From Stenotrophomonas maltophilia D457 (GTDB lineage Bacteria; Pseudomonadota; Gammaproteobacteria; Xanthomonadales; Xanthomonadaceae), in NCBI RefSeq assembly GCF_000284595.1, contig NC_017671.1:467001-531000 (forward strand): a DNA stretch of 64,000 nucleotides, read 5' to 3'. The position numbers were made by a program, and so were the translations under genes. This document shows, one piece after another, positions 33,528 to 43,517 of the stretch. The number at the start of each line of letters is the position of its first letter. The first letter of the stretch is position 1. The notes beneath the pieces were generated by a model. That model was given only the letters and a program-made list of their open reading frames with translations. It did not search any database and was not told the DNA's origin.

Positions 33528-34853
33528 ATGAACACTGTTTCCCGCGCCGACCGTCGCCTTCCGGTCACCGTGCTGTCCGGCTTCCTCGGGGCCGGCAAGA
33601 CCACCCTGCTCAACCAGATCCTGCGCAACCGCGAGGGCCTGCGTGTGGCGGTCATCGTCAACGACATGAGCGAGGTCAACATCGATGCGCAGCTGGTACG
33701 CGAGGGCGGCGCCGAACTGCGCCGCACCGAAGAGACGCTGGTGGAGTTCAGCAATGGCTGCATCTGCTGCACGCTGCGCGATGACCTGCTGCAGGAAGTG
33801 CGGCGCCTGGCCGATGCGGGGCGCTATGACTATCTGCTGATCGAGTCGACGGGCATCGGTGAGCCGATGCCGGTGGCGGCCACCTTCGCGGTACGCGACG
33901 AGCAGGGCTTCAGCCTGAGTGACATCGCGCGCCTGGACACGATGGTGACGGTGGTGGATGGCAGCGCGTTCCTCGCCGACTTCGGCTCGACGCTGCGCCT
34001 GGCCGAGCGTGGCCAGCAGGCTGGGCCGGATGACGATCGCGGCGTGGTCGACCTGCTGTGCGAACAGGTCGAGTTCGCCGACGTGATCGTGGTCAGCAAG
34101 GTCGATCAGACCGATGACGAAGTGCTGCAGGACACGCTGGCCGTGCTGCGTGGCCTGAACCGCGACGCGAAGCTGCTGCTGTCCAGCTTCGGTGACGTGC
34201 CGCTGGCCGAGCTGCTGGACACCGGTCGCTTCGACTTCGAGCGTGCGCAACGTGCGCCGGGCTGGGTAAAGGAGCTGCGTGGCGAGCACACGCCGGAAAC
34301 CGAGGAGTACGGCATCGCCAGTTTCGTCTACCGCTCGCGGCGACCGTTCCATCCCGCGCGTTTCGCCCGCGCGTTGCAGTCGGGCATGCCGGGCGTGATC
34401 CGCAGCAAGGGCTGGTTCTGGCTGGCCAACCGCATGGACTGGGTGGGCGAGCTGAACACCGTAGGTGCCGCGACGCGGACGCAGGCGGCGGGATTCTGGT
34501 ACGCCGCACGCGATCGCGTGCGTGCTGGGCTGGAGGACACGCCGCCGTTGCTGCCGCCCACGCCGCTGCCGTACAGCGACCTGGGCTGGGCGCGGCAGCA
34601 GGCCGATTGCTGGAGCGCACCGTTGCCGGGGCCGGAAGACTTCCCGGATGCGGCCGCGCACTCGGCGATGCAACGCCTGTGGCACCCGTTGTGGGGGGAT
34701 CGCCGCCAGGAGCTGGTGGTGATCGGCGTGCACATGGATGAGCGTGCGGTACGTGCGGAACTGGATGCCTGCCTGCTCAACGACCAGGAGCTGCGTGCGG
34801 GCCCGCTGCTGTGGCATCAGTTGCCGCAGGCGTTCCCGGTGTGGAAGCGGTGA
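33528..34853 (+). CDS. COG0523 G3E-family GTPase, zinc-linked (ZigA-type)
   Basis: 441 aa. Walker [17 protein letters not shown], the family's metal motif GCICC (Cys78, Cys80, Cys81) in [25 protein letters not shown] as base-recognition motif, and a CobW C-terminal domain ([17 protein letters not shown]...). Proteins of this subfamily deliver zinc to client enzymes when zinc is scarce. The Zur-like site upstream and the MerC partner support that role. The length matches the long ZigA/YciC-type members. Confidence 0.88.
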   Translation: MNTVSRADRRLPVTVLSGFLGAGKTTLLNQILRNREGLRVAVIVNDMSEVNIDAQLVREGGAELRRTEETLVEFSNGCICCTLRDDLLQEVRRLADAGRYDYLLIESTGIGEPMPVAATFAVRDEQGFSLSDIARLDTMVTVVDGSAFLADFGSTLRLAERGQQAGPDDDRGVVDLLCEQVEFADVIVVSKVDQTDDEVLQDTLAVLRGLNRDAKLLLSSFGDVPLAELLDTGRFDFERAQRAPGWVKELRGEHTPETEEYGIASFVYRSRRPFHPARFARALQSGMPGVIRSKGWFWLANRMDWVGELNTVGAATRTQAAGFWYAARDRVRAGLEDTPPLLPPTPLPYSDLGWARQQADCWSAPLPGPEDFPDAAAHSAMQRLWHPLWGDRRQELVVIGVHMDERAVRAELDACLLNDQELRAGPLLWHQLPQAFPVWKR

Positions 34854-34877
34854 CGGTGCACTGAGGATCGATGGGTT

Positions 34878-35039
34878 GCCGGCCAGCGGCCGGCACTACC
34901 CCTGGTCGATATGCCATGCGTGGATGGATGCATGGCGGAGTCGAGCATGGCTCGACTCTACAATGTGATCCGTCGCGGCCAATCCTGTAGAGCCGAGCCC
35001 ATGCTCGGCTGCTGCAGTAGATCCAGGCATGGCGTGGAT
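34878..35039. repeat. REP cluster at IS110 copy 2 left flank
   Basis: It contains a GTAGTG-class unit (34878-34899), a small gagtcgagc / gctcgactc palindrome (34938-34961), a GTAGAGCC-class unit (34987-35010) and the left part of a GTAGATCCA-class unit (35017-35041) whose closing AC lies at 36177-36178, after the IS. Confidence 0.85.
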
Positions 35040-35057
35040 CTTATCTCTTGCCGATCT

Positions 35058-35218
35058 GGCACCTTGGGTGCCGAGAGCCCGGCGTGGGCGACCGTGTGGA
35101 TCCAGGTCTTGCGACCGAGAAGTAGCTTGGGTCCCCACGCCGGATTCTCCCTGAACCGCCCGAACAGTTGGTTGAGTTGGCGCTCGAACTGATAAGACTG
35201 GGCAAGCGGGGAGAGCTC
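35058..35218 (+). ncRNA. Candidate bridge RNA in the IS110 left end, copy 2
   Basis: The same three-hairpin plan as copy 1, with target guides GTGGATC (35096-35102) and AGTAG (35121-35125), and donor guides ACAGTTG (35164-35170) and GATAAG (35191-35196). The only change (A at 35104) lies just after the left target guide, outside the paired stems. Confidence 0.8.
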
Positions 35219-35236
35219 TCGACCCTGTCAGCCTAG

Positions 35237-36163
<927 letters not shown>

Positions 36164-36174
36164 CAAGACAGTTG

Positions 36175-37782
36175 CTACAAGGCGTCACGCCACTGCCAAC
36201 CCTCGGCGCTCACCTGCAACACCTGCGTCGGCTGCAACGCCTGCAGCAGGTGCCGGTCGTGGCTGACCATCACCAGCGCTCCCGGCCATGCCACCAGCAG
36301 CTCTTCAAGTGCCTGCAACGCGCTCAGGTCCAGTGCGTTGCCGGGCTCGTCCAGCAGCAACAGCTGCGGTGGGGGGGCGGCATACAGCACGCTGGCCAGC
36401 GCGCCTTTCACCCGTTCGCCATCGCTGAGGTGATGGGCTGCACGCTGGATGCGCTGCGCGTCCAGCCCGAGCAGGGCCAGCCGTGTGCGCAGTTCACCGG
36501 CATCGGCCGCCGGGTTGGCAGCCTGCACGGTGTCGAGAATGCTGCGCTCGCCGGAGAGCCCCAGCAACTGCTGGTCGAGCAGCGCCAGGGGTGCATGCCG
36601 TTGTACGTTGCCACTGCGTGCAGGCAACTGGCCGGCCAACACGCGCAACAGCGTGGACTTGCCACTGCCGTTGTCACCAACCACGGCGATGCGCTGGCCG
36701 CGGCGGATGTCCAGCTGCAACGGCGCGCGGCAGCCATGCGGCAGCACCAGCGACTCGGCCTGCAGCAGGCGTGCGCTGCCGCGTTCCCCCTCGCCGGCAA
36801 ACAGTGCGAGCTCCGGTGTGGCGTGAACCGCCGAGGCCGCAGCGCGCAGCTGGTCTGCGCTGGCCTGCAGGCGCTCGGCCTGTACCTGCTGTGCGCGGCC
36901 GTGGCTGCCCTCTGCACGTTGTTTCTGTCGGCCGAGCAGGATCGGCGCCTGGTTGGCCTGCTTTGCATCGCGATTGCCACGTGCCTGGCGTTGCTGCTGG
37001 CGTTCTTGCTGTTCGCGCGCACTGCGCTGCTGCTGCCGGTGCTGGGCGCGGGCGTGGTCGAGCTGTGCCGCGGCCGCTTCGCGTTCGGCGGCACGCGCGT
37101 CGGCGTAGTGCTGCCACGGCCCGCCATAGCGATGCAGCCCGCGCGCGTCGAGCTCGACGATCTGCTGCATGTGCGCCAGCAGTTCGCGATCATGGCTGAT
37201 CACCAGCAGGCCGCCGCGCCACTGCTGCAACCGTTCGTACAACTGCTGGCGATGGCGGGCATCGAGGTGGTTGCTGGGTTCGTCCAGGATCAGCCAATCA
37301 GCGCCGCTGGCCCAGGCGCCGGACAGCGCCACCTGCATGGCTTGGCCACCGCTGAGGCGCGCGGCGGGTTGGGCGGGATCGAGGTCGTCGGGCAGCCGTA
37401 GCGCCTGCCATTGCTGCTGCAGGCGCTCGCGCAGGTCCCAACGGTCGCCGACGCAGGCGAAGTCGGCCTCGTCCACGCTGCCGGCTTCGATGCGTTGCAG
37501 TGCGGCCAGTTCAGCGCCAACGCCGGCCAGTTCACCGACCGTGCCAGCGGGTGGATAGCCGGGCGTCGGCAACAGGAACACGCGGCCGCTGCCGCGTACC
37601 TGCCCGTTCTCTGGCTGCACCCGGCCGGCGAGCAGGCGTGCGAGCACGCTCTTGCCAGCGCCATTGGCACCGACCAGGCCGGTGGCGACCGGATCGAAGG
37701 AAAACGTCAGATCGGAAAACAGCAGGCGGCCGTCGGCCAGTCGATACGACACGCGATCGAGCGTGAGGGAATGCGGGGTCAT
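36175..37782 (-). CDS. ABC-F family ATPase
   Basis: 535 aa from the ATG at 37782 (MTPHSLTLDRVSYRLADGRL). Two ABC cassettes and no membrane helices: Walker A GANGAGKS and GDNGSGKST, signatures ARLSGGQAMQVAL and HLSDGERVKG, Walker B LILDEPSNHLDA and LLLDEPGNALDL. The linker between them is Gln/Arg-rich and charged (about residues 235-300). ABC-F proteins act on the ribosome in translation or antibiotic protection; which one cannot be told here. The second signature (SDGE for SGGE) and DEPGN are unusual. The stop codon is formed at the IS110 junction. Confidence 0.88.
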   Translation of the reverse strand: MTPHSLTLDRVSYRLADGRLLFSDLTFSFDPVATGLVGANGAGKSVLARLLAGRVQPENGQVRGSGRVFLLPTPGYPPAGTVGELAGVGAELAALQRIEAGSVDEADFACVGDRWDLRERLQQQWQALRLPDDLDPAQPAARLSGGQAMQVALSGAWASGADWLILDEPSNHLDARHRQQLYERLQQWRGGLLVISHDRELLAHMQQIVELDARGLHRYGGPWQHYADARAAEREAAAAQLDHARAQHRQQQRSAREQQERQQQRQARGNRDAKQANQAPILLGRQKQRAEGSHGRAQQVQAERLQASADQLRAAASAVHATPELALFAGEGERGSARLLQAESLVLPHGCRAPLQLDIRRGQRIAVVGDNGSGKSTLLRVLAGQLPARSGNVQRHAPLALLDQQLLGLSGERSILDTVQAANPAADAGELRTRLALLGLDAQRIQRAAHHLSDGERVKGALASVLYAAPPPQLLLLDEPGNALDLSALQALEELLVAWPGALVMVSHDRHLLQALQPTQVLQVSAEGWQWRDAL

Positions 37783-37941
37783 GCGACCTCCATGGATGCC
37801 GGGTTCTCCCCTGCGCGCAGGGGCGGGAAGAGTCAGGCCGTCTGATCGGAAGACGGCGGCATCAATGGCGCATTGGTCGCGAGCCTCTTGGAGGAATGAG
37901 GGGCCAGTATAGCGGGACTGGCTGAATGGCTGCGTGCAGCG

Positions 37942-37996
37942 GTAGAGCCGAGCCATGCTCGGCTGACCTTAAGCACCACGCATGGCGTGGATCTAC
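37942..37996. repeat. Two SMAG REPs, classes GTAGAGCC and GTAGATCCAC
   Basis: GTAGAGCC-class unit at 37942-37964 and an intact GTAGATCCAC-class hairpin (ccacgcatggcgtgg-atctac, 37976-37996). The latter provides the TAG stop of the LysR gene and shows the uninterrupted IS110 target. Confidence 0.85.
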
Positions 37997-38892
37997 GGCA
38001 CGGTACCCAGGCGGGCGCCGACGAAGTCGATGAACACCCGCAGCTTCGGCAGTACGTGTCGGCCCGAAGGCCACAGCAGGTGGAAGGTGCCGCAGGAGTG
38101 CACATGATCCTCCAGCACGGTGACCAGGCGGCCGTCGGCCAGCGCATCGCGCACCGAGTGCACCGGCACGAAGGCCAGGCCGACATCACGCAGTGCCAGC
38201 GCCACCCGCGCTTCGATGGTGTTGGCCACCATGTGCACCGGAAGTTCCTGCGGTGCTTCGTCATCGGGCCAGTGGATCGGCCACGGCTCCAGCTTGCCGG
38301 TGCTGGGGAAGCGATAGTGCAGCAGCGTGTGCTGCATCAGTTCCGCCGGCGTGCGCGGAACCCCGCGGCGCTGCAGGTAGCCCGGCGAGGCGATTACACG
38401 GCGCGGGAACACCCCCAGCCGGCGTGCGTTCATCCGCGAGTCGCTGGGTTCACCGACGCGCAGCACCGCATCGAAGCCTTCCTCGATGACATCGACCAGG
38501 CGGTCGCTGAAATCCAGGTCGAGGCGGATGTCCGGATACGCCGCCATGAACTCGGCCATCAACGGCAGGGTGAGATCGCCGACCAGCGGCAGGCTGATGC
38601 GCAGCGTGCCGCTGGGCGTGGCGTGCGGTTGTGCCAGCTCGGTGCGTGCGGCATCGCGCTCGTCGAGGATGCGCCGGCAGCGCGCCAGGAACAGCTGGCC
38701 CTCGGCGGTGAGCGTGATGCTGCGCGTGCTGCGGTGGAACAGGCGCACGCCCAGTGCATGCTCCAGCCGGGCAACGCACTTGCCGGCGGCAGATGCGGAG
38801 ATGCCCTGCAGGCGCCCGGTCTCGACGAAGCTGCGCGTGTCGGCGGCGTGCACGAAAGTCTGCAGGTTGGCGAGATTGTCCAGGACTGACAT
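37993..38892 (-). CDS. LysR-family transcriptional regulator
   Basis: 299 aa, full length. Winged-helix N-terminus: LANLQTFVHAADTRSFVETG, ISASAAGKCVARLEHALGVR, LFHRSTRSITLTAEG. The effector-binding domain follows (GTLRISLPLVGDLTLPLMAE, DLDFSDRLVDVIEEGFDAVL). Divergent from a serine hydrolase and MFS pair, which are its likely targets. The inducer is unknown. Confidence 0.9.
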   Translation of the reverse strand: MSVLDNLANLQTFVHAADTRSFVETGRLQGISASAAGKCVARLEHALGVRLFHRSTRSITLTAEGQLFLARCRRILDERDAARTELAQPHATPSGTLRISLPLVGDLTLPLMAEFMAAYPDIRLDLDFSDRLVDVIEEGFDAVLRVGEPSDSRMNARRLGVFPRRVIASPGYLQRRGVPRTPAELMQHTLLHYRFPSTGKLEPWPIHWPDDEAPQELPVHMVANTIEARVALALRDVGLAFVPVHSVRDALADGRLVTVLEDHVHSCGTFHLLWPSGRHVLPKLRVFIDFVGARLGTVP

Positions 38893-39123
38893 CGGCGTAG
38901 GGGCAATGAAAGCGGCAGGGTAGGGGCGGCGTGATCACGGCGGGCGGCGCCGCTACCGCAACACTGTGGTGCAGGGTGGGGGGCGCCTGCTGTTGCGGCC
39001 TTGCAGTTCCGGCCATCATGCCGATTGCGGACTCCACGGTCCATGATGCCCGGAGCCGCAACCGGCTTTTTGCACCGCGCCGTGCTGCCTAACGTGGCGG
39101 GCCTCTCCCCACGGATCACCGCG

Positions 39124-40302
39124 ATGAATGCCGCTCTTTCCCTCGAACCTGCACCGATGCTGCCTTCGGTGCAGCGGCTGCTGCAGCAGGTCCACCCGAC
39201 GCGCCTGGTCGGTGCGGTGGTGCTGGTGTGCGAGCACGGCGTGCTGCGCCATGCCAGCGCGACCGGGCAGGCCGATCGCGAGTCGGCCCTGCCGATGCAG
39301 CGCGACCAGCTGTTCCGGCTGGCATCGGTCAGCAAGCCGCTGTTGAGCACGGTGATCCTGCGCCTGGTGGCCGAGGGCGTGCTCGACCTCGATGCGCCGG
39401 TGCAGCGCTGGCTGCCGGATTTCCGGCCGGCGCTGGCCGATGGCCGCCGGCCGCCGATCAGCCTGCGCCAGCTGCTCAGCCACAGCAGCGGGCTGGGCTA
39501 CCGTTTCCTGGAAGCCGATGCGCACGGACCGTACGCCCGGGCCGGCGTCAGCGATGGCATGGACGCCAGCCCGGTGTCCCTGGCCGAGAACGTGCGCCGT
39601 ATCGCACAGGCGCCGCTGCTGTTCGAACCGGGCAGCCAATGGCTGTACTCGTTGGGCGTGGACGTGGCCGGTGCAGTGGCCGAAGCGGCGACCGGTGAAA
39701 CGCTGCAGGTGCTGTTCCAGCGTTTGCTGGCTGCCCCCCTGGGCTTGCGCGATACCGCGTTCGCCACACGCGATGCCGCACGGCTGGCCACGCCCTATGT
39801 GAGCGGCACGCCGCAGCCGCATCGCCTGCAGGAAGGGGAGGTGGTCGCGCCGTTCGAGGGAACGGTGGGCATCGAGTACAGCCTTGCGCGTGCCCTCGAT
39901 GCCCGCCGTTTCGCTTCGGCCGGCGCCGGCCTGGTGGGTACTGCCGATGACGTGATGTCGGTGCTGGAGGCGCTGCGTGACGTGCAGCGCTCCGGCCTGC
40001 TGCCGCCCGCGCTGGCGGCAGAGATGGTCAGCCCGCAGGTGGGCGAATTTGGGCCGCCGGAACCGGCCGGCTGGGGCTTCGGGCTGGGCTTTGCAGTACT
40101 GCGCGAGGCCGCTGCCAGCGGCACGCCGCAGCGCGAAGGCACCTGGCGCTGGGGCGGCGCTTATGGGCACAGCTGGTTTGTTGATCCGGCGCGTGGGCTG
40201 AGCGTGGTGGCGCTGACCAACACCCTGTACGAAGGCATGGATGGTGCCTTCGTCGATGACCTGCGCGATGCGGTCTATGCGGACCTGGAGGCTGCGCGAT
40301 GA
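39124..40302 (+). CDS. Serine hydrolase, beta-lactamase class C / esterase family
   Basis: 392 aa from the ATG at 39124, with no signal peptide. The nucleophile motif SxxK is SVSK (Ser68, Lys71) in LFRLASVSKPLLSTVI. The second motif reads YSL (Tyr175) rather than YxN; the third is HSW in GGAYGHSWFVDPARG. Such EstB-like enzymes are cytoplasmic esterases. It overlaps the MFS gene by 4 bases (ATGA), so the two are co-translated, and it diverges from a LysR gene. Confidence 0.82.
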   Translation: MNAALSLEPAPMLPSVQRLLQQVHPTRLVGAVVLVCEHGVLRHASATGQADRESALPMQRDQLFRLASVSKPLLSTVILRLVAEGVLDLDAPVQRWLPDFRPALADGRRPPISLRQLLSHSSGLGYRFLEADAHGPYARAGVSDGMDASPVSLAENVRRIAQAPLLFEPGSQWLYSLGVDVAGAVAEAATGETLQVLFQRLLAAPLGLRDTAFATRDAARLATPYVSGTPQPHRLQEGEVVAPFEGTVGIEYSLARALDARRFASAGAGLVGTADDVMSVLEALRDVQRSGLLPPALAAEMVSPQVGEFGPPEPAGWGFGLGFAVLREAAASGTPQREGTWRWGGAYGHSWFVDPARGLSVVALTNTLYEGMDGAFVDDLRDAVYADLEAAR

Positions 40303-41483
40303 GCGGCCACGCCATCGATGCGGCCAGCCCGGCCGGTGAGGCCACGCGCTTGCCGTGGGCGGGCCTGCTGGCGCTGGCCGGCGGCGGCTTCATCACCCTG
40401 TTGACCGAGACCCTGCCGGCCGGCGTGCTGCGACCGATGGGCGACAGCCTGGGCGTGAGTGATGCGGCGGTGGGCCAGCTGGTGAGCGTGTATGCGCTGG
40501 GCTCGGTGATGGCGGCACTGCCGATGACAGCGTTGACCCAGCGCCTGCCGCGGCGTCCGCTGTTGCTGGCGGCCATCGCCGGCTTCGTGGTGGTCAACAC
40601 GTTGACGGCGCTGAGCAGCAGCTATGCGCTGATCCTTGCTGCGCGTTTCCTGGCCGGCGTGAGCGGTGGCCTGCTGTGGTCACTGGTGGCTGGCTATGCC
40701 GCACGCATGGTGGTGCCGTCGCTGCAGGGGCGCGCGATCGCGGTGGCGATGGTGGGATCGCCGTTGGCGCTGTCACTGGGCGTGCCGGCCGGTACGTTGC
40801 TGGGCCAGCAGGTCGGCTGGCGCTGGGCGTTCGCGTTGATGAGCGTGCTGGGCGTGGGCCTGCTGGCGTACGCGCGCTGGGCACTGCCGGCGCTGCCAGC
40901 GGCCGGTGCCGGTCAACGTGCGTCGCTGGCCAAGGTCTGGCGCATGCCGGGCGTGCGCAGCGCGCTGCTGGTGATGGTGCTGTACGTGCTGGCGCACAAC
41001 GTGCTCTACACCTACATCGAACCGTTGGCGGTGGAGGCGGGTGCCGGCCCGTGGCTGGACCGGCTGCTGCTCGCCTTCGGCGTGGCGGCGATTGCCGGCA
41101 TCGGGATTGCTGGTTGGGGCGTGGATCGCCACCTGCGTGCGCTGGTGTGGGCGGCGGTGATCGGCTTCATCGTACCGGTGCTGGCCTTGCTGGTATGGCC
41201 CGGCGTGGCCAGCGCGCTGCTGCTGGCGACGATCCTGTGGGGCGTGGCGTTCGGCGCGGTGCCAACCCTGTTCCAGACCGCCTTGGCACGACGCGCCGGG
41301 GCCGCTGCGGACCTGGCGCAGTCGATGCTGGTGACCGGCTGGAACCTGGCCATTGCGGCCGGCGGCGTGGCGGGCGGCGTGCTGCTGCAGGCCAGCGGCC
41401 CGAGCCAGCTGGGATGGTTGCCGCTGCTGTTGCTGGCGGTGACCGTCGCGTGGTTGCTGGCACGGCCGAAGGCGTGGGCGTAG
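40299..41483 (+). CDS. MFS transporter, DHA1-type efflux
   Basis: 394 aa, twelve predicted helices. It has the loop motif LPRRPLLLAAIAGFV and the arginine-containing ILAARFLAGVSGGLLWSL; the C-motif-like region GVPAGTLLGQQVGWRW is typical of drug/H+ antiporters such as YdhP/AraJ. It probably exports a substrate or product of the esterase encoded just before, under the divergent LysR regulator. Confidence 0.85.
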   Translation: MSGHAIDAASPAGEATRLPWAGLLALAGGGFITLLTETLPAGVLRPMGDSLGVSDAAVGQLVSVYALGSVMAALPMTALTQRLPRRPLLLAAIAGFVVVNTLTALSSSYALILAARFLAGVSGGLLWSLVAGYAARMVVPSLQGRAIAVAMVGSPLALSLGVPAGTLLGQQVGWRWAFALMSVLGVGLLAYARWALPALPAAGAGQRASLAKVWRMPGVRSALLVMVLYVLAHNVLYTYIEPLAVEAGAGPWLDRLLLAFGVAAIAGIGIAGWGVDRHLRALVWAAVIGFIVPVLALLVWPGVASALLLATILWGVAFGAVPTLFQTALARRAGAAADLAQSMLVTGWNLAIAAGGVAGGVLLQASGPSQLGWLPLLLLAVTVAWLLARPKAWA

Positions 41484-41506
41484 GCGGCGCTCAACGATGA
41501 TGCGGT

Positions 41507-41564
41507 GCCGGCCAGCGGCCGGCACTACCGTGGGCCGCGCCATCCTCGCATGGCGTGGATCTAC
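41507..41564. repeat. Two SMAG REPs, classes GTAGTGCC and GTAGATCCAC
   Basis: Reverse GTAGTG-class unit at 41507-41528 and half of a GTAGATCCAC-class hairpin (cgcatggcgtggatctac, 41547-41564), another unoccupied IS110-type target. Confidence 0.8.
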
Positions 41565-41700
41565 CGAGCGCAGCGACCCGCGTTTGCTTCTTCTGTTGAT
41601 TCCGTGGTGGGACCACCGCCAGAACCTGTCAGAGACCGTCCCGGCCAACGCCGGGATAGCTGTACGCGACCCACCACCAGGGGCTCTGCCGTTGGCCGTC

Positions 41701-43317
41701 CTACTCGATCCCTTCACGCTCGATCGGCACGCTGCGCGGGTTCTGCATGTGCTCGCGTGCAGCGCCGTACTGCTGCTGCCGCTTGTGGTGGAAGGCGACG
41801 AACTCATCACGCGGCAGCGGCCGCGAGAACAGCCAGCCCTGGCCGAATTCCACATGCCGGCTGTGCAGGTAGGCCAGCTGCGCTTCGGTTTCCACGCCCT
41901 CGGCCACCACCCACAGGCCCAGCTCCTTGGCCATGTCGATGATGTGCGGCGTGACCGGGCTGGTGGCGCTTTCGGTGCCGATCGCATCGATGAACGACTT
42001 GTCGATCTTCAGCGCATCCAGTGGCAGCTGCTGCAGGTACTGCAGGCTGGAGAAGCCGACGCCGAAATCGTCGATCGCCACGCTGTGGCCGGCGCGGCGG
42101 GCGGCGGCAAGCATGGTGCGCGCGCGGTCCAGGTCGAGGAAGCCACGTTCGGTGGCCTCCATCCAGATCTGCTGCGGCAGGATGCCGCTGCCGGCCATGT
42201 GCCGGGAAATCATCTTCAGGGCGCGGCCGCTGCTGATGTCTTCGGCGGCGAGGTTGATCGCGATGTGCGCGCTGCGGTCGGCCACCAGCAGCTCGCGCAT
42301 GTCGCGCACCACGTTCTCGATCACCAGGTCGGTGACGTCGGCGATCATGCCGGCCTCTTCGGCCAGCGGAATGAACAGGTCCGGCCGCACCTGGGTGCCA
42401 TCCGGGCGTTGCCAGCGCACCAGCGCCTCGGCGCCGACGCAGATGCCGGTGTCCAGTTCGATGATCGGCTGGTAATGCAGGTACAGCTCGCGGCGGCGGA
42501 TGGCGGTGGCCAGCTCACCGCGCAGCGACAGGCGGCGCCGCGACAGCCAGATCACCAGGCCGGCCCCGGCGGCGGCCAGCAGCAGGCCGACCGGCACGTA
42601 CAGCCATGCCTGCTGGCGGAAGGCGGCGGCCAGCGCGGTGCGCGGCGTGGTGGCGATGGCCAGCCATTCCTCGTTGCGCGCGGTGGCGAACAGCGTGGCG
42701 TGATCCAGGCCTTCGCCGGGGTCGCGCAGCAGTGCCTCCAGCAGGTCCGGATCCAGGCCGGGCTGTTTGGCCAGCAGGCGTCCATCGGGGCTGGCCAGCG
42801 CCAGCCGCACGTTCGGGTCGGCAATGACATCGACGAAGCGGCGCGGGTCCACCAGTGCGTCGTAGGACCCATACAGGACCGCCAGCACCTGGCGGCGGCC
42901 GCTGATTTCCGGGCGCACATCCACTGCAATGCCTGCGCCATCGCTGGTGACGTGGTCCGGCGTGGGTTGATCCACATCGGACAGGAACGGACCCCACGAG
43001 GTGCAGCGCAGCTTGCCACCTTCGAAGTAGCCCATCTGGTCGATCGATGGGGTGGTCATCACCAGGGTCTGCATGCGCCGGATGTGTTCGGGGCTGCAGG
43101 GTATGTAGGCGCCGGCCTCGGCCGATTTCAGTGCCGCCAGCGCTTCCTGGTAGGACAGGTCGGAGCGGCGCAGGGTGCGATCGGCGATGTCGCGCAGGCG
43201 CTGCTGTTCGACGCTGATCGCGCGGTCCCAGGTGGCGTAGGCCATGACCGCGATCGGCAGCGCAGCGGCCAGCAGGGCCAGGGCGGTGCCGCCGATGATG
43301 ACGCGCAGCCGGCTCAT
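41701..43317 (-). CDS. CSS-motif EAL-domain c-di-GMP phosphodiesterase
   Basis: 538 aa from the ATG at 43317. Two membrane helices (about 5-27 and 240-258) bracket a periplasmic CSS-type domain with the paired cysteines Cys74 (YIPCSPEHIRR) and Cys105 (KLRCTSWGP), which in PdeC form a redox-sensitive disulfide. The cytoplasmic EAL domain is complete: GAEALVRW (Glu297), NLAAED, EATERGF, IDDFGVGFSSLQYL, KIDKSFI and VVAEGVET. It hydrolyses c-di-GMP and probably senses envelope redox state. The CSS tripeptide reads CSP here. Confidence 0.9.
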   Translation of the reverse strand: MSRLRVIIGGTALALLAAALPIAVMAYATWDRAISVEQQRLRDIADRTLRRSDLSYQEALAALKSAEAGAYIPCSPEHIRRMQTLVMTTPSIDQMGYFEGGKLRCTSWGPFLSDVDQPTPDHVTSDGAGIAVDVRPEISGRRQVLAVLYGSYDALVDPRRFVDVIADPNVRLALASPDGRLLAKQPGLDPDLLEALLRDPGEGLDHATLFATARNEEWLAIATTPRTALAAAFRQQAWLYVPVGLLLAAAGAGLVIWLSRRRLSLRGELATAIRRRELYLHYQPIIELDTGICVGAEALVRWQRPDGTQVRPDLFIPLAEEAGMIADVTDLVIENVVRDMRELLVADRSAHIAINLAAEDISSGRALKMISRHMAGSGILPQQIWMEATERGFLDLDRARTMLAAARRAGHSVAIDDFGVGFSSLQYLQQLPLDALKIDKSFIDAIGTESATSPVTPHIIDMAKELGLWVVAEGVETEAQLAYLHSRHVEFGQGWLFSRPLPRDEFVAFHHKRQQQYGAAREHMQNPRSVPIEREGIE

Positions 43318-43517
43318 GGCCGGCGCTCCAGCGGGGCGGGCGGGGCAGGGCGCATGGTGGGCCGGTCCTTGGGCAGGTGCGGCTATCTGAGCATGGCGCC
43401 GGGCCGGGCGGAATGGGATCAATACGGTATTCGGTCACATTGTGGTGAAAGCGGCCCGCTTTGACGCAATAGGTCCGTCTGGCGCTGGCGCTCGGCGCCG
43501 CGGAGGACTACCGTCGA

